Shown in pieces: positions 26,241 through 39,500 of a stretch of 64,000 bases of DNA (the first letter of the stretch is position 1; each line of letters opens with the position of its first letter). Source of the stretch: Ricinus communis (taxonomy: Eukaryota; Streptophyta; Magnoliopsida; Malpighiales; Euphorbiaceae); contig NC_063258.1 in NCBI RefSeq assembly GCF_019578655.1, positions 5,315,283 through 5,379,282 of the forward strand. The letters run 5' to 3'. A model generated the notes under the pieces. That model was not told where the DNA came from, did no database searches, and was given only the letters and a program-made list of their open reading frames with translations. The position numbers were made by a program, and so were the translations under genes.

Positions 26241-28545
26241 TGACACCTGTAAAGGATGTCAAGCATACATTGTATGCAAAAGACTGATACATAACATGTT
26301 TCTTAACTACTAACTTTCAACTCACAAATTAATATGTATAACAAAACTATTTATATGAGTCATACATATCACACACCAAAAAACACACAACATCAAATAG
26401 TACACTCTTTTTTATTTATATACATATAAAATGCTCCAGTTTTATACATGATAATAAAATCCACTAGACATGTCAAGTCCAAGAAAAACTGAAGTCGACC
26501 TCCTGCTGACCTACCTGACACAATGCTAGTGCGACAGATGCAAATATTTCGTCAAAACTAATTATAATTCTTCTAATCCTGAAAAAGAAATAAAACATAT
26601 AGTATTATCAAGCATCAAATCATTCGATATTTAATTATGACTTTATAGTGTATATATAAACATTGTCATAGTATTTTCTTTAGGACAGCAATGAACTTGT
26701 GAATTATAATTTAATTCCATAATAATATATATATATATATTTTTATTTTCATGAATCCCCATATGCACACAGCCAACCATAATCTCATGGGGAATTCCAT
26801 ATCGCACACAGCCTTGCCTCATTCACAAGTAGCATTGTGTCCTTACGATCATCCAACCATAATTCTTATATTTATATATATCATATACCACTCCATTTAA
26901 ATAACTAACATCTCCATAATATATAAGAAATCATAATATACCTATGATATACCAAAAACATACTATATTTTAACATGGCAGATTTAATAGTGTGCATTCA
27001 AAAATACACCAAAAATTTCACATTAGGAATTCCAAGACTATATTCTCCATATCAATAATATTATAAGTCTAGATTGATTTGAAACTGATTTTACATCAAT
27101 TGGATGTGTATAGAAAGAGAAACATAAAAAATAATCCACCATGGTCAAGCTGGCAATAAAATTAAGCAACAAAAAGTATGATCCAGATTGACCATCAAAA
27201 CAGCAAAATCAAGCTTCCTCTATTTCTATAACATTTGTAAATTGCCTCTCAAATTTTCTATAGCAATAAGTAGCACTCCATTTAGAATTGTAAAACTTCA
27301 GATATGGCTAAATCAAATATATTGTTCACATTATAACAAGACACCTTAATTCACCAATCAACATTCATATATACAATCTCATTTCGAAAACAATCACCCA
27401 TCAATACTATAATAAAAAATCACCATTAGAAAAAAAGTAACATCTGTTAATATATTATATACATTTCCCTTAATCAACTAATTAAATAAATAAATTATAA
27501 TTATTTATTTTGTGTTATATTCACATAGAACATTAAATTATTCACTTACCTTTGTTGCTCCCTTCCCTTTGCTTGAGCTTACTTGGGTGTCACCCTCATT
27601 CCAAATTTGTTTAGCTGAAATATATCATAATTCACTTATTTTTTAAACACCCAAAGTTAATAGAATTTCATCTAGCATGATAATATCACTAAATTATCTA
27701 CATATGTATGGCTGCCAACTATGACAGAATTAATAGGGTGAATTTAAAAATCCACCAAAACTTCTATACAATAAATTTCATGATGAAACTTTCCAGATCA
27801 CTAACCTTATGTGTCTAATATAATTTAAAACTGATTTTGTTTCAATTGGAGGTGTATAGAGAAATATCCCTACAAAACAATCCACCTTACTCAAATCAAA
27901 GATGGAAACTGAACAATAAAATGTATTCTCTTATTATACTAATATAGAGCCTGATTCAGATCGAGCTAAAGTAAATAAAAGTTTTAGATAACTCTTTAAA
28001 GTTTCTATATCATCAAAGAACACTCGATTTAAAGCTTCCTAGCTCAAGATATGATCAAAATAATAAGATTGAAAAACTGGGTCTTTGGAACTCGAATTCT
28101 ATGTCTTCTAAACCCTAACTCAATTCAACAAAATATTAAGATTACTTACCAAATAAACATCTAAAGCCTTTATAGATGAAGATTAAGATCTAAAATAGAT
28201 TCTAAACCTCCAAACTCCACTTGGAAGCTCAGTTTTCTTTTTTTTGAAGAAGAAGAAGAAAGAAAGAAGAAGAAGAAGAAGGAAAAAGAACTACCACCTT
28301 TTCTTTCTTCTTCCTCTTTTCTGTCATATTAATTTTCTTTTTAGGTTTAATTAACCTCTTTATTTTTGCCATTAATCAATTCAGTCCCTTAAGTTTCTAA
28401 TTTTTATTGTGAACTTAATTGTAATATTTAGAATCTTCTTTTATTTAACATTAGCATTAATATCATACATATCTCATGCATTTCTCATATCTATATGATA
28501 TGCATGTTATAAAAATAAATACAAATGCATTAAGTGGGTATTACA
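26241..28545 (-). mobile_element. Possible solitary gypsy-like LTR
   Basis: On the minus strand the segment begins TGTAATACCCACTTAATG at 28545, an LTR start style frequent in plant Ty3/gypsy elements. GATTAT follows outside this end (28546-28551) and also occurs at 26234-26239, just outside the other side, but the terminus there is not a clean TG. Internal phrases around 26990-27130 and 27760-27900 are diverged copies of each other (CCACCAAAA...TTGATTTGAAACTGATTTT-like). No coding domains. Low certainty. Confidence 0.3.
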
Positions 28546-28643
28546 GATTATATGATAAGTTTATTATTGTATTACGTAAGATAGTTTTTTTTTTACTGTT
28601 ATATAAAAAAATGAGGTATGTAATGTAATAGTGAATGGATAAA

Positions 28644-29030
28644 GGATTAAATAAGTTTAATTTTAACTATTTTAATAAATAGATAAGTTCTATTTAAAGA
28701 CTAACTAGATTCATTTTTAAAAAAATTATGAACATATTTTTTATTTTTTATTTAAATTAATCAAATAAAATAAAACTAAACCATTATTAATTTTTAATAT
28801 TAAAAATATATTTTTTTAACTTTTATATATTAAAAACTTTTTATATTTTATCGAGAAAATTAAAATTAATAATTATTGCTTTTATTTCACGATCACCATC
28901 AATTTTGTTAAACCATCATCAGCGCCATTATCATTAGTTTTATCAGTTTTAGTTAAAATATGAATCTATTTAGTTTTTAAGAAATTATAAGTCTATTTAC
29001 TAAAATAATTAAAATTAAACTTATTTAGCC
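28644..29030. mobile_element. MITE with about 80-bp imperfect terminal inverted repeats
   Basis: The left arm, GGATTAAATAAGTTTAATTT onward, is mirrored by the right arm ending AAATTAAACTTATTTAGCC; the similarity extends about 80 bp inward with a few mismatches. No target duplication could be identified. Confidence 0.6.
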
Positions 29031-30407
29031 TGAAATATAATTTAAAAAGATATTTGATTCTTTGTCCTATGGTGATTTCACTAAATATGTCATTATATCC
29101 TACCAAAGGTTGTATTAAAGTTTAAGGGATGATGACTTTAATTTTATAAGAATTTCAGGGCCTAGAGATGTATAGAGCATGCTTCATGTGTGAGGAAATC
29201 ATGTAAATAAGTGGCTTATTATGATATTGTGGCTGAAAAAAGCCTCTTCAATGTAGATTGATTTGAAAACAATGTTTTCACTTTGGAACAGCTCCAAATC
29301 TACAATTATATGAAACCCATTTTCTGTTTATATTGCAAAGCAAATTCTATCTTTAATTTTCTTTTTTTCTTTTTTTAAAATATGAATCCAAGTTACCTTG
29401 GAGTCAGTTCAAACATCAAGATTCTATGCATTAAATACTTCTATGCTTGGGTTCTGTTTTCAAAAGAACAAAAAAGAAGGGTCCAGTTGTCACCCAGTTC
29501 TCCAATCAAAGGGAAGCATACATAATCCATAGAAGATAACATTTGCATAATTGTGAGATTTTGACATTTAGCATGGATTTTCTTTCTTGTGAATGAAATA
29601 AAAGACCCAACTGTCTTGAAGACAAAACCAAGTGCTCCTTCAAGCACATGGGTGGTGGATGCCCACTTGCCAAATTTTTAGAATTTTGGACCCAAAAACA
29701 AACATCACCTCTTCCACTACTCACTAAACCAGCAACATGAAAGATTGCAATGCCATTGCCTACTCTCAGGAGACACTCTTGCTATATAATATCTATTTGA
29801 CAATGGACTGGAAACTGTTTTTTTTTTTTTTTTTTTTTCTGCTTAATTATTGTATAAGGAAACTATATCAAGGGTTTTTTGGCATTGAAGTTGGAAAATC
29901 TATTTTTTTTTCTTTTTGAGTTTTAATAATTACTCTTAGAAATATAAATTAATTAATATTTTTTTAAAAACAGGTTTCAAAAAAATTACTTACAAATTTA
30001 AAAAAAAAAATTATATTATAAACTCTTTCTTTTAACACCCAACTGCAATCTCAAACACAAAACACCAAATTATAGAAAATTATGCCACTCTAAGAATGAT
30101 CAATGTTTGCCTATACATTAGTTATGACTTAAGAGGTACAATCATGGCCAAAAGTAGTCAAAAGGTTGCTAAAATAAGCCATGATTTCACCATATACCTT
30201 GAGCACAGGTTAATGTTGATCATTACCATAAAAGTTTGCTATCTGTTTTGGTAATTAACAAAAAGAAAAGATGTAATGCTACTCACATACAGTAAGAAAA
30301 GAAATAACAAAAATGTGCACTTTGGCTTGCCATACCAGAACACAGCAGAGAACAACAACAAAAAATCAAGTCATAATAGCAACAATTCATTAAGCTAAAG
30401 CTATCAT
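29031..30407. other. Spacer without recognised gene
   Basis: Mixed-composition DNA with a T run at 29818-29839. Short frames at 29441-29724 have no recognisable family. The last few hundred bases should include the 3' UTR of the GPI-anchored protein gene. Confidence 0.45.
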
Positions 30408-32511
30408 CTAAAATCTGGTGGATGGTACAATGAAGAGGATATGTAACAAACAGATTAAAACAACAGATAGGTAGATGGGTGCCTGATGGGTTACTGACAA
30501 AGAATTGTTGGAGATTTCAGATGAATCAACAGCCAATGGCATTCCATCACTACCAAGAGTACATGACTGAGGATTAGAGCTGTCCACGTTCATCATCATA
30601 GCTCGTAACACCGCAGAAACTGTGTGAATGTAAGCTGTTCTATTCGTTGCTAACAGCCATGTGAGACCCATCAACTGGCAATCTTTATTGTGCATTTTAG
30701 TGGTCCTATCATCTGATTTGCTTGAGTTCAAAGTCTTCTTGTTGTTTAACTGCATTGAGATTTTTATAATTGATTATAAAAGTAGAATAACTAATTGTTA
30801 AATGATCAGACAAGCACAAGTTTGGTACATGAAGTACTGAACTCCTAACTGCTTGTTACAACATCTAATCAAAAACTGTTGCCAACTGCTGTCTAAGACT
30901 TCAATTGTCAGCAACATTTGCAAAAGGATCATTTTTCTTGAACTTCAAAACAAAATAAACCCCAAAATCGGACTATTCGGGGTCAACTACACGAATCATT
31001 TCCCTGGAGTCCACTCTGCTTAAGGCTACATATATCTATTGAATGTCATGACAGTAATCCATTTTCAGTACTTTGGACACTATCGTAAGCCAACTAAGGA
31101 ATCAACACTAGAAATAAGGTATGCTGAAAAAAAAAAGGGAAGTAGTTTTGTGAACGAAAGATTATGACGAGAGAAGTAGATAATGTACCAAAATTGAGCA
31201 AAGTTCTTTGTTGAACGAGTCAACAAAGATAACTGGACAAGTTCAGTATATACTGTTATATATTGAATCAATAAGGGCATACTGAAAAGAGTGGTTGCTG
31301 AATCCTTGAAAAGCTATGATAACCAGAAAAAGATGTAGAACTAAAAACAGTAGGGCCATGGAAAGAACAGAATCTGAATTTTAAGTCCACTGGTGATTTT
31401 TAACAAGAAATGAAACAGAGGAGAATAAAGATTCATGTAAGATGAGGAAAATGAAAAGCCGCTCCATAATTACAATATAAAAATATCAAATGGTACAAAC
31501 ATTAGGCCTTGGAGCACCAACTTTACAGCCATGGAATTGGAATTATAATCAGGACCACAGAATTCTACTTAATAACAGTGAAAATTACAGTGAACTGCCT
31601 CATAATTTATATGATAGTTATTTTGTGAAAAAGACTAGTAATATGTCACCATCCTCATAGTTTACTTTTCAAGATAACTAAGAAAAGAATCATTCTGTAA
31701 CATCAAAAAAAAAAAAAAAACATAACAAACTCCAAATTCTAATTTTAAGCTTCCTACCCATCAATTTACTCTATACCCAATACCCAATAATTGAAAAAAG
31801 AAAGACTTAGAAAAATGGACAAGTTATAACATAAAATAAGGAAAGAAAAGGAAAACAAACCAAATAGAGGGCATTTAAGCACTTGGAGCAGCCACCAAGA
31901 CCAGGAAAGTGATTGACATTAGTGCTGCTACTCAAGCAATCTCTTTCTAACTTGTGCACTCTCTTATCCCCAACAAGCTTCCCCTCTTGGTTAGTAGAAA
32001 AAGCTTCAGAGCAACTCAGTGGGTGCAATCTAATCCCACAATAACAATACACCAAATCACAAGTCTCATTGGGTCTAACCAACTCTACCCCTTTTTGGCT
32101 CAATGCCTTACCCAAATCATCAACACAAGTTTCCGAGTCATCTGGCAACAGTGGCATGTCATAGGCCCCTGCCACTGTTGCTGGGGCTACTCTGGCAGCC
32201 CTACCAAGGGCAGTGGCAGAGTAGGCAGCGTATAACCACGCTGCAAGAACCGGGCAGCATCTGCTCTTGTGCAGCTGCTGCTGCCCATTTCCACAGGCGG
32301 ATTTTACGCTGTGGAAAAGCTCATCTGGGATATCTAATGGACAGCCAGCGATGTTGGATTGTTCTGGGAATGCAGGAATTGTTGCTGGGGGTGATGGGTT
32401 TGGGAGGAACGACTGGATAGTTACCGGGTCCGGGTTGGATACACCCGAAATCAGGAAGGGAAAGGGAAGGATGGTAAAGAGGAAGAGAAAAAGTAAAATG
32501 TTAGGGAACAT
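30408..32511 (-). CDS. GPI-anchored SPARK-type cell-surface protein (At4g28100-like), two exons
   Basis: Exon 1 (32511-31861) and exon 2 (30749-30408) join at GT-AG sites to give 330 aa. The N-terminus MFPNILLFLFLFTILPFPF is a typical secretion signal, followed by a proline-rich segment with AFPEQSNIAGCPLDIPDELF. The centre holds RCCPVLAAWLYAAYSATALG and many cysteines (CVDD, CDLVYCYCGIRL, CSEAF, CSKCLNAL), the pattern of the plant SPARK-type extracellular domain. Exon 2 contains DRTTKMHNKDCQLMGLTWLL and ends with a hydrophobic tail (IYLSVVLICLLHILFIV) preceded by small residues, as expected for a GPI attachment signal. It resembles the uncharacterised Arabidopsis protein At4g28100; the molecular role is unknown. 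SPARK domains also occur in receptor-like kinases, which hints at extracellular ligand or partner binding. No kinase domain is present. The gene looks intact. Confidence 0.88.
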
Positions 32512-32755
32512 TTGGTGAGTGTCTGTGGTTTAGCACTTTAGAGTTTCGTAATGGTTTGAGAGAGAGAGTGAGTGAGTGAATAAAAAGAAGGCATTGGGTT
32601 TGGAGGATGAAAAAAAAAAAAGAAGAAAAAGCCAAGGAAAAAGATTAAAAGAATAGTGGGGTTTTGAGGAAGGAAGGTGAGGTGAGGAGGGGAAGTGGGG
32701 TTGGGTGAGTTTGGCTGTTAGCTACTTTGGTTAGATCCAAGCTCCAAGCTCCAAG

Positions 32756-32763
32756 CTTTATAG
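32756..32763 (-). promoter_or_regulatory. TATA box of the GPI-anchored protein gene
   Basis: On the minus strand CTATAAAG lies about 245 bp upstream of the start codon, followed by three tandem GCTTGGA-type units and a CT-rich stretch (about 32555-32690) that would form the 5' UTR. Placement and composition fit a plant core promoter. Confidence 0.5.
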
Positions 32764-32764
32764 A

Positions 32765-34291
32765 AGGCTGAGAGGGTACTACTAGTTAAAGTTAGAGGAG
32801 GGTGTGCCATTTACTATTCACAGGTGGTGTATATTTTTATTTATATATTAATAAAATATATACTAATTATTTAATATTAAAATATAAAATATTTATTATG
32901 ATATATATATATATATCTCGAGTTAGTAAGTATTTTTAAGAAATTTATTTGAATTTACTTACACTATATATGGATAGAAAATAATTTAAAAGAAAGAAAT
33001 ATAAATGAAAGAAGAATAAGTTTTAATCATGTTTGGCTAATAAATTTTTTTAAAAGAATAAAAAAATTGAAGAAGGATAATTTTTTTTTTTATTCCTCTT
33101 GCAGAAGTTAAAATTGATTATATTTCAATTTATAATATAAAAAAATTTTACCTTATGAAAAGAAATTAACTCTAATTAATTCTCCTTTTTATCACTAATA
33201 TAATAATAAAACACATTTAAAATTAATTAATTTTCTTCTCTTTTTAATAATTATTTCTATATAATCAAACACAATAGGTTTAATATTTTTCTTCTTTTTT
33301 CTTAAACTCTCTTCTCTTTCTTTTTTTGTTAAGTTACCTTTCCTTGCCACTCTCCTCTTCAATGCCATACATAGAGTTAGTGATTCTCATTTAATAAATG
33401 ACTCATCTTGGCTAAGAAACAATAAATGATTCAAATTGAAAATACATAATATTTATAATGTTTAGCTCATTAGACTTGTAATCTAACTCATTAATCATAT
33501 AAGATGTTGTAGAAGATTGTGAGAGCACTAGCTAAACTTTGAATCAATAAATGATTCAAATTTTTTATTCATCATTTAATTAGTACATTATTAAAAATTA
33601 TTAATTTTTTATAATAAGAGTTAATTATTCTTAATATAGAGTCCACAACAATTGGATTACCCACAATGAAAGGGAAAGAAAAGAAAAAAGAAAAAAGAAA
33701 AGAAGTAGGGATCATTAAATAGTATCATGAAGAAATCATTTCTTTTTGTGTAAAGTTGCATTTACTATTTCTTATGTCTCATTAATTACTTTTTTCTTAA
33801 TTTGTTTATATGTGCCATGAGCACATTTTTTATGGACTTTGTTGTGCTTAAGAAGTGAAAAAAAAAAAAAAGTGAAAAACATTTAGATGGGAACCGATTG
33901 AAATATTATTTAAGTTAATTATATGTTTAAGATAGCATGTTTTATTTAATAAAAATAATATATTATTTTTTAGGCCAAATAAATATTTATACACTGAATT
34001 TGTATTGATTAGTTAATTCTGTATTTTAATTTTTAATTAATCTAATAAATATCTGAATTTTATTTTTTTTATTAATATTTAAATATTTTTTCTTTTAATT
34101 TAACCTAATATATATTTAAATTTTAGTTTTAAACACTTTCGTAAATTACAAATATAAGTTTTCAATGAAGATATAAATAAAAAGTGTCAAAATATTACAA
34201 GCTAATAAATTTAGAATAGGCAAAAGTTATAGTTAAAAAAGCCAAAATTTTGGAGCATAAATAAATATAAATTTGATATGTTATCATAGTT

Positions 34292-34322
<31 letters not shown>

Positions 34323-36214
34323 GATATATATATAATTTATTTATTGAAATTGTAATACTAAGACTTTTTTTCTAAATTTATATTTTTATAATTTAAATTA
34401 CTAATAATGGATAATATATTTACTACATCATATCGCAAAAAGAAAAAAAAACTTGAACATTACAAATACATTTTTTTTTCAAATAACTTATAAATAATCA
34501 TTTTAGTATAAAGCATCAACTTTATTCAAATAACCTTAATTTTGTCTTTGTAGATAATGAAAAAATAAGGGATCTATTATTATCTGAAGAGGGTAAAAAC
34601 GAATAAATTTAATCAATCTCTTAGTACTATTAAATAAATAATCAATTCTATAAATTGTGATAATAGAAAATAAATATGCTTTGATAGTTATAGATGCCGC
34701 CTAGATTTTTAAAATTTTAGTTATTAATTAGAAACATCTTTTTAAAGAATTTTAGTTTGATTCTTCTTACATTGTATTTGATAAAGATTTATAAAATTTA
34801 TGAAATTTATTTATAAATTAAAAAATTTACGTGTTTTGAATGAAGTGAAAGTTAATTTAGAAGTCTTTAAAATTAAATTTGTGTAAATTTAATAATAGCT
34901 AAATTAAATTTTAACAAAATAAATAGATATTCTAAATAAATTCCATATTAGTTTGTCAATATATATTCCATAACACTAAAATATTTTTTTCAATTTTATC
35001 ATTTCTATTTTACTTTTTTTCTCATATCTTTTTCTCAAGTGAGATGATTTTTTAATGAATTTTGATTAGATATAATATTAATTTTTAAAATTTCTAAAAT
35101 TTATTCTTATAATATTTAAAAATTTAGTTTAATTCTCCTTAAATCCCAGTTCAATTCTTCTTAAATTTCATCCTAACTCCATCACTAGTTATACTATTTT
35201 GTGATTCTGTAAAAAAATAGTTATAATATGATGCATGTTATAGTTAATTATGTCTAAAAGTTTTCATAATTTAAATTAAAATAAGCTCATTAACATTCTT
35301 TCTAAAACTCCTTTCAAGATCATTTACTCTCTCTTTGAGATTGGTATTGGTGCTAAATAAGAAATTCAGAATCATTTTAATTTTTATAAATTACTTTTTT
35401 CAGACTTGTTTTTGAATAAATTTTTTTACTTATTTATTAATTTTCAAAAACAATTTTTTAAACTCAAAATAAAAGATCAAATAATATATATATATTTTGA
35501 AACCCACTTATCCACTAAAATCTTAAATGGGTCCTTAATGATGGGGGTTTCCTATAGCTTTGGAAAAAAAATCACAATATAAGTTCTACCTTATTTTAAT
35601 AATGAATGTAATAATGCTAAAATTGGTGTTAAATACAAAATTGGAAATACCTCATCATTTGATACAAAAGTAAGTCAATTTGGGGCACTTCAAAAGACTA
35701 ATTATAAGATATTTTGGACATAAGGCAGCTCTCTAGTTGCAAGTTAACAACTTAGGTAACATTGATATAACTCATGCTATTTATAACCATACCATTGTTG
35801 CAAATAAATTGCATTTCAAATTAAATTTATACTTGTATAATAAGTTCAGTTGAAATTATAAAGTTAGTCACATTGGGTAATTATGAGAAGGCAAGAATAT
35901 CTCAAAAATAAGTTGAGCTAGTCACATTAACTTTTTATTTGTATTAATTTTTTTTTGAAATGCATTTATATTGTAATATTATTTTTTATTTTGCTTTTTA
36001 ATTAATTTTTTATTAATAAGATATGAAAAAAGGAAATATATAAGAAAAGAAAATATGACTCTTATAAAAAAAATTTAATAAAAAATAAAGAAAATAAATA
36101 ATAAAATATATTTTAAAGTCATTTTCTCTCCCTTTAAATTTAAGGAAAGAGAACATGATTCTTAAACCACCTTAAAGAAAAATGATAAATTAGAAAATTT
36201 ATTGGAAGTTTAAT
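32765..36214. other. Gene-poor AT-rich spacer
   Basis: No coding region recognised. Contains an (AT)n tract at about 34298-34333 and A/T-rich repeats. A GA-poor purine stretch at 33668-33705 is low complexity. Confidence 0.55.
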
Positions 36215-36223
36215 TTTTGTATA

Positions 36224-36557
36224 GGCAAAATGCATATTTAAACGTTTAAGTTTTAATCATTTAGTCACTTTAACACTTTATTTTTCAATTTAACCTATCA
36301 AACACATGAATTTTATTTTTATAACCTCATAAATATTTTTTATTTTCAATTTACCCTAATAAACATATGAGCTTAACTTTCTAATAACATTTAAACACTT
36401 ATAAGTAGTATACGTGGACGTATTGAATGAAGCCACATATTAAAAAGTGTTTAAATATCATAAAAAATAAATTGAAGTGTCTATTAGATTATATTAAAAG
36501 TTAAAGTGTTAAGCTCATATGTATTATAATTCAGATGCCTAAAAAATGCATTTAGCC
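36224..36557. mobile_element. MITE (Mutator-like) with 9-bp target duplication
   Basis: Terminal sequences GGCAAAATGCAT...AATGCATTTAGCC are inverted copies, and the inverted similarity reaches about 90 bp inward (AGTCACTTTAACACTTT versus its complement AAAGTTAAAGTGTTAAG-like). Flanks TTTTGTATA (36215-36223) and TTTTGTGTA (36558-36566) match at 8 of 9 positions. A 9-bp duplication fits the Mutator superfamily. Non-coding. Confidence 0.7.
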
Positions 36558-36566
36558 TTTTGTGTA

Positions 36567-39500
36567 TTCTGGGATTTAAAAACTTCTTGGGAATGTTCTA
36601 ATAAAATAAAGGTTTCCAAAATATTATAATTCATCATTATTCAAGAGGTATATTTTCTTTTTTTAAATTTTAAAAAAATAACTCCTAACTAGATTTTATT
36701 ATTTCTTTTTTACTTTTTTTTTTGGTCAAGAGTTCCTTCTCTTTACTAATTTTTCTCTTAATTTTTTAATTACTAAAAACTAATTAAAAATAAAATAAAA
36801 AAAATATCATTCACACACAGTTTAAGATAATTTAAAATAAAAAATTAATTATTTATAATTTAATAAAAAAATATTACATCCCCTTATTATTATTTTTTTA
36901 TGTCTACCTTTATTCTTTACATTTTCTTGTTTTTCCTTCTTATTATATATAGATTACATAAGACAAGAAACAGTAATCATAGTTGGATATAATATGCCAT
37001 GAACATTGCAAAGTGCAAACCTGAAAATGGAATAAATAGAAGACAATCCTGTGCAATGCTTAAAGCTACAGTTTTTTTTTATTTATCATTGCCATTCCAA
37101 AGTAGTGAAGTTCCACACAACTCATTTTTATTTCTGGTCTCTTTTGCCAGGCATGCAAGTGGTCCACTCAATTTCTCCTGCAAAAAGATGTAAAAATGTA
37201 TTTCTTCAGGCTCCTGCCTCATATGAAAATTACTGATGGAAACTTTCCTTTTCATTTTCTTTTTCTGGCAAGACAATTTTGTACTTATTTTCCAATTTGT
37301 TATAAACAGCAGGTGGAATGAGCATGAATTCCTGATTTTTTAATTCATGAACCAAAGTGAAAGAATAAAAGAGTTCAAGCTTTTTCAGGTTTCACTATTC
37401 TTTTTTTTTTTTTTCTCAGAGTTTCAGGTTCAGGCAGTGGCTATCCTTTTCACTTCTTTTTGCTTTCTTGCTCCCAAACCCAATAAAAAAAATAAAAATA
37501 AAATATTTTAATTTGAATATCTAACTTAGAATTTCCTGCCCTTTTTAAAATTATAAAAAAATTTAATGTATGCAAAATTAGGACTATTCACTGCATAAAT
37601 TCTTACCTTGGTCAGGATTGTCCACTTAGTGACAATTGACACCACAAAAACTGTGGTTCTGCTAACAGTAGCCATTATTTAAAGAATTTGTGGTTTAGAG
37701 TTTGATATTTGGGGCTGTAATTTTATCATTTCAATATGTTCAAGTTTATTCTAGTTGTTACCATTTCAATGTCTTCAAGTTTTTCTTGGCTATCTTCAAG
37801 TCCTAATTTTTTACTAAATTGGTATTTTATGCACTAAAATCATTTATTTATTAGTGCTTAGAATTTTTTAGTTTTATCGAATTATTTAAAAAATTTCAAA
37901 TTGATTAAAATTTTAAAAAGAATGAATTATAAAATTATTTTCTCTCTTTGATTTTTCTCTTTAAATTCTATAGAAATCAATATAGTTAGTTATGAATGAA
38001 ATTTTAAATTAGTAAGGAGTAGAATGATAGTTAAATCATGAATCAATGAGCTACAACTATTGAATAAATGATGTTAGTAAATTTTGATGCAAATGTTTAA
38101 TAGTTTTAACTCTCAAGATACTACTAAAGTATCCTATAAAAATTCATAGAATTCTTTGTGTCAAAAGGTTAAATCATGGGTCAAATATTGTACTTTTCCC
38201 TTAAGATTATTCAGATCTAATCTAGAAATAGGAATCATAAGTAAACCTTGCAAGTTTCTTTTGTTTTCTTTCAGTTGAACTGGGACAAGCACCATCACTA
38301 GGAATCAGCCTCAAACATTGGGTGCTTAAGTGCAATAATTATTAAAAAAAGTTACAGAAGTGTAATGAATAAAGCAAGGATTAACTATATTCAAAACAAA
38401 TGAAATCTAAACAAGATATACGGTTCTGTTTCCCAAGGGAAAAACTTAATTAAGTTATTGCCTTTTGAGATTCTCTTCTTCATCATCATCATCATCTGCT
38501 ACCCACTAATTATACTTTGTTAGGTATATTAACAAAGGAAAATGAAAAGAAAAAAAGAAAAAATAATAATTATTTGTTCAATTGACTCTGGAATGCATAT
38601 CAAGCTCAAACCCACTTAGGGATTGTTTATGTTAAAGTATTTGACTTTAGACATTCTTTTGAGCACTCAAAAATTGCATTATACTATACTTTATATGATT
38701 GTCTTATATAAAGTGACAAAAAGATTTGCTAGCTACCCACCATAACAAGGTGAGTCTTTTTTAGTGTATTTAATTTTTAATTTTTAGAGAATTAAATTTT
38801 TTAAATTTTTAAATAATGTTCTTATATAACCCGTTATTAAATATTATATTAGTAAAGTAATAAAATAAATATAATTTTAAATTTTTATAATTTAATTAAA
38901 ATCTAAAAATCTAATATTATTTTATTTTAAAAAAATAAATCAAATGTGTTGGGAACATAAATTTAAATGACTCTCTATTAAAAAAATAAAATTAAATAAA
39001 TCAGTAGGGAAATTGATCCTTTATTCTATAATATTATATGCATTGATAAATAAAAATAAAGGGAAAAAAGAAAAAGAAAAAGAAAAAAAGAAGAAAGCCT
39101 TGAAATCTGAGCTTGCACGCCTTTGAGCATAAAGTAAGCTGCTGCCTTCCAAAGAACTGCTTGCTGCTAAGCGCACGTAAAGGTTTAGTCTTCCTTTTCA
39201 CTATTTTTCATGCCATGGGAGTAACCTTTTGTTTGGGTTGCACACAAAAATTAAGAAAGGGAAAAAGTAAAAGAAATTAAATAAATAAATAATTAACCTC
39301 TTTACTCTTTTTCTACCTAAAATAAAATTTTCAAATAGAGATTAAGAATATGTTTGAAATTAATATAAATTTTAAAATATTATTTAATTTGTTTTTTCAT
39401 TTATATTAAAGCTATTTTTATTAAATTTATTTATTTTCTTATGAAAAAGTATCAAATTTATTAATTTTGTTTAAAGTAGTATTTCAATCAAAATCTATGA

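Noticed and set aside
31954..32518. Plus-strand frames opposite the GPI-anchored protein exon
   Set aside because: They are antisense shadows of a cysteine-rich secreted protein with signal peptide and GPI tail on the minus strand.
39090..39180. Less AT-rich patch that might be a small RNA gene
   Set aside because: No tRNA cloverleaf or convincing long hairpin could be drawn by eye.
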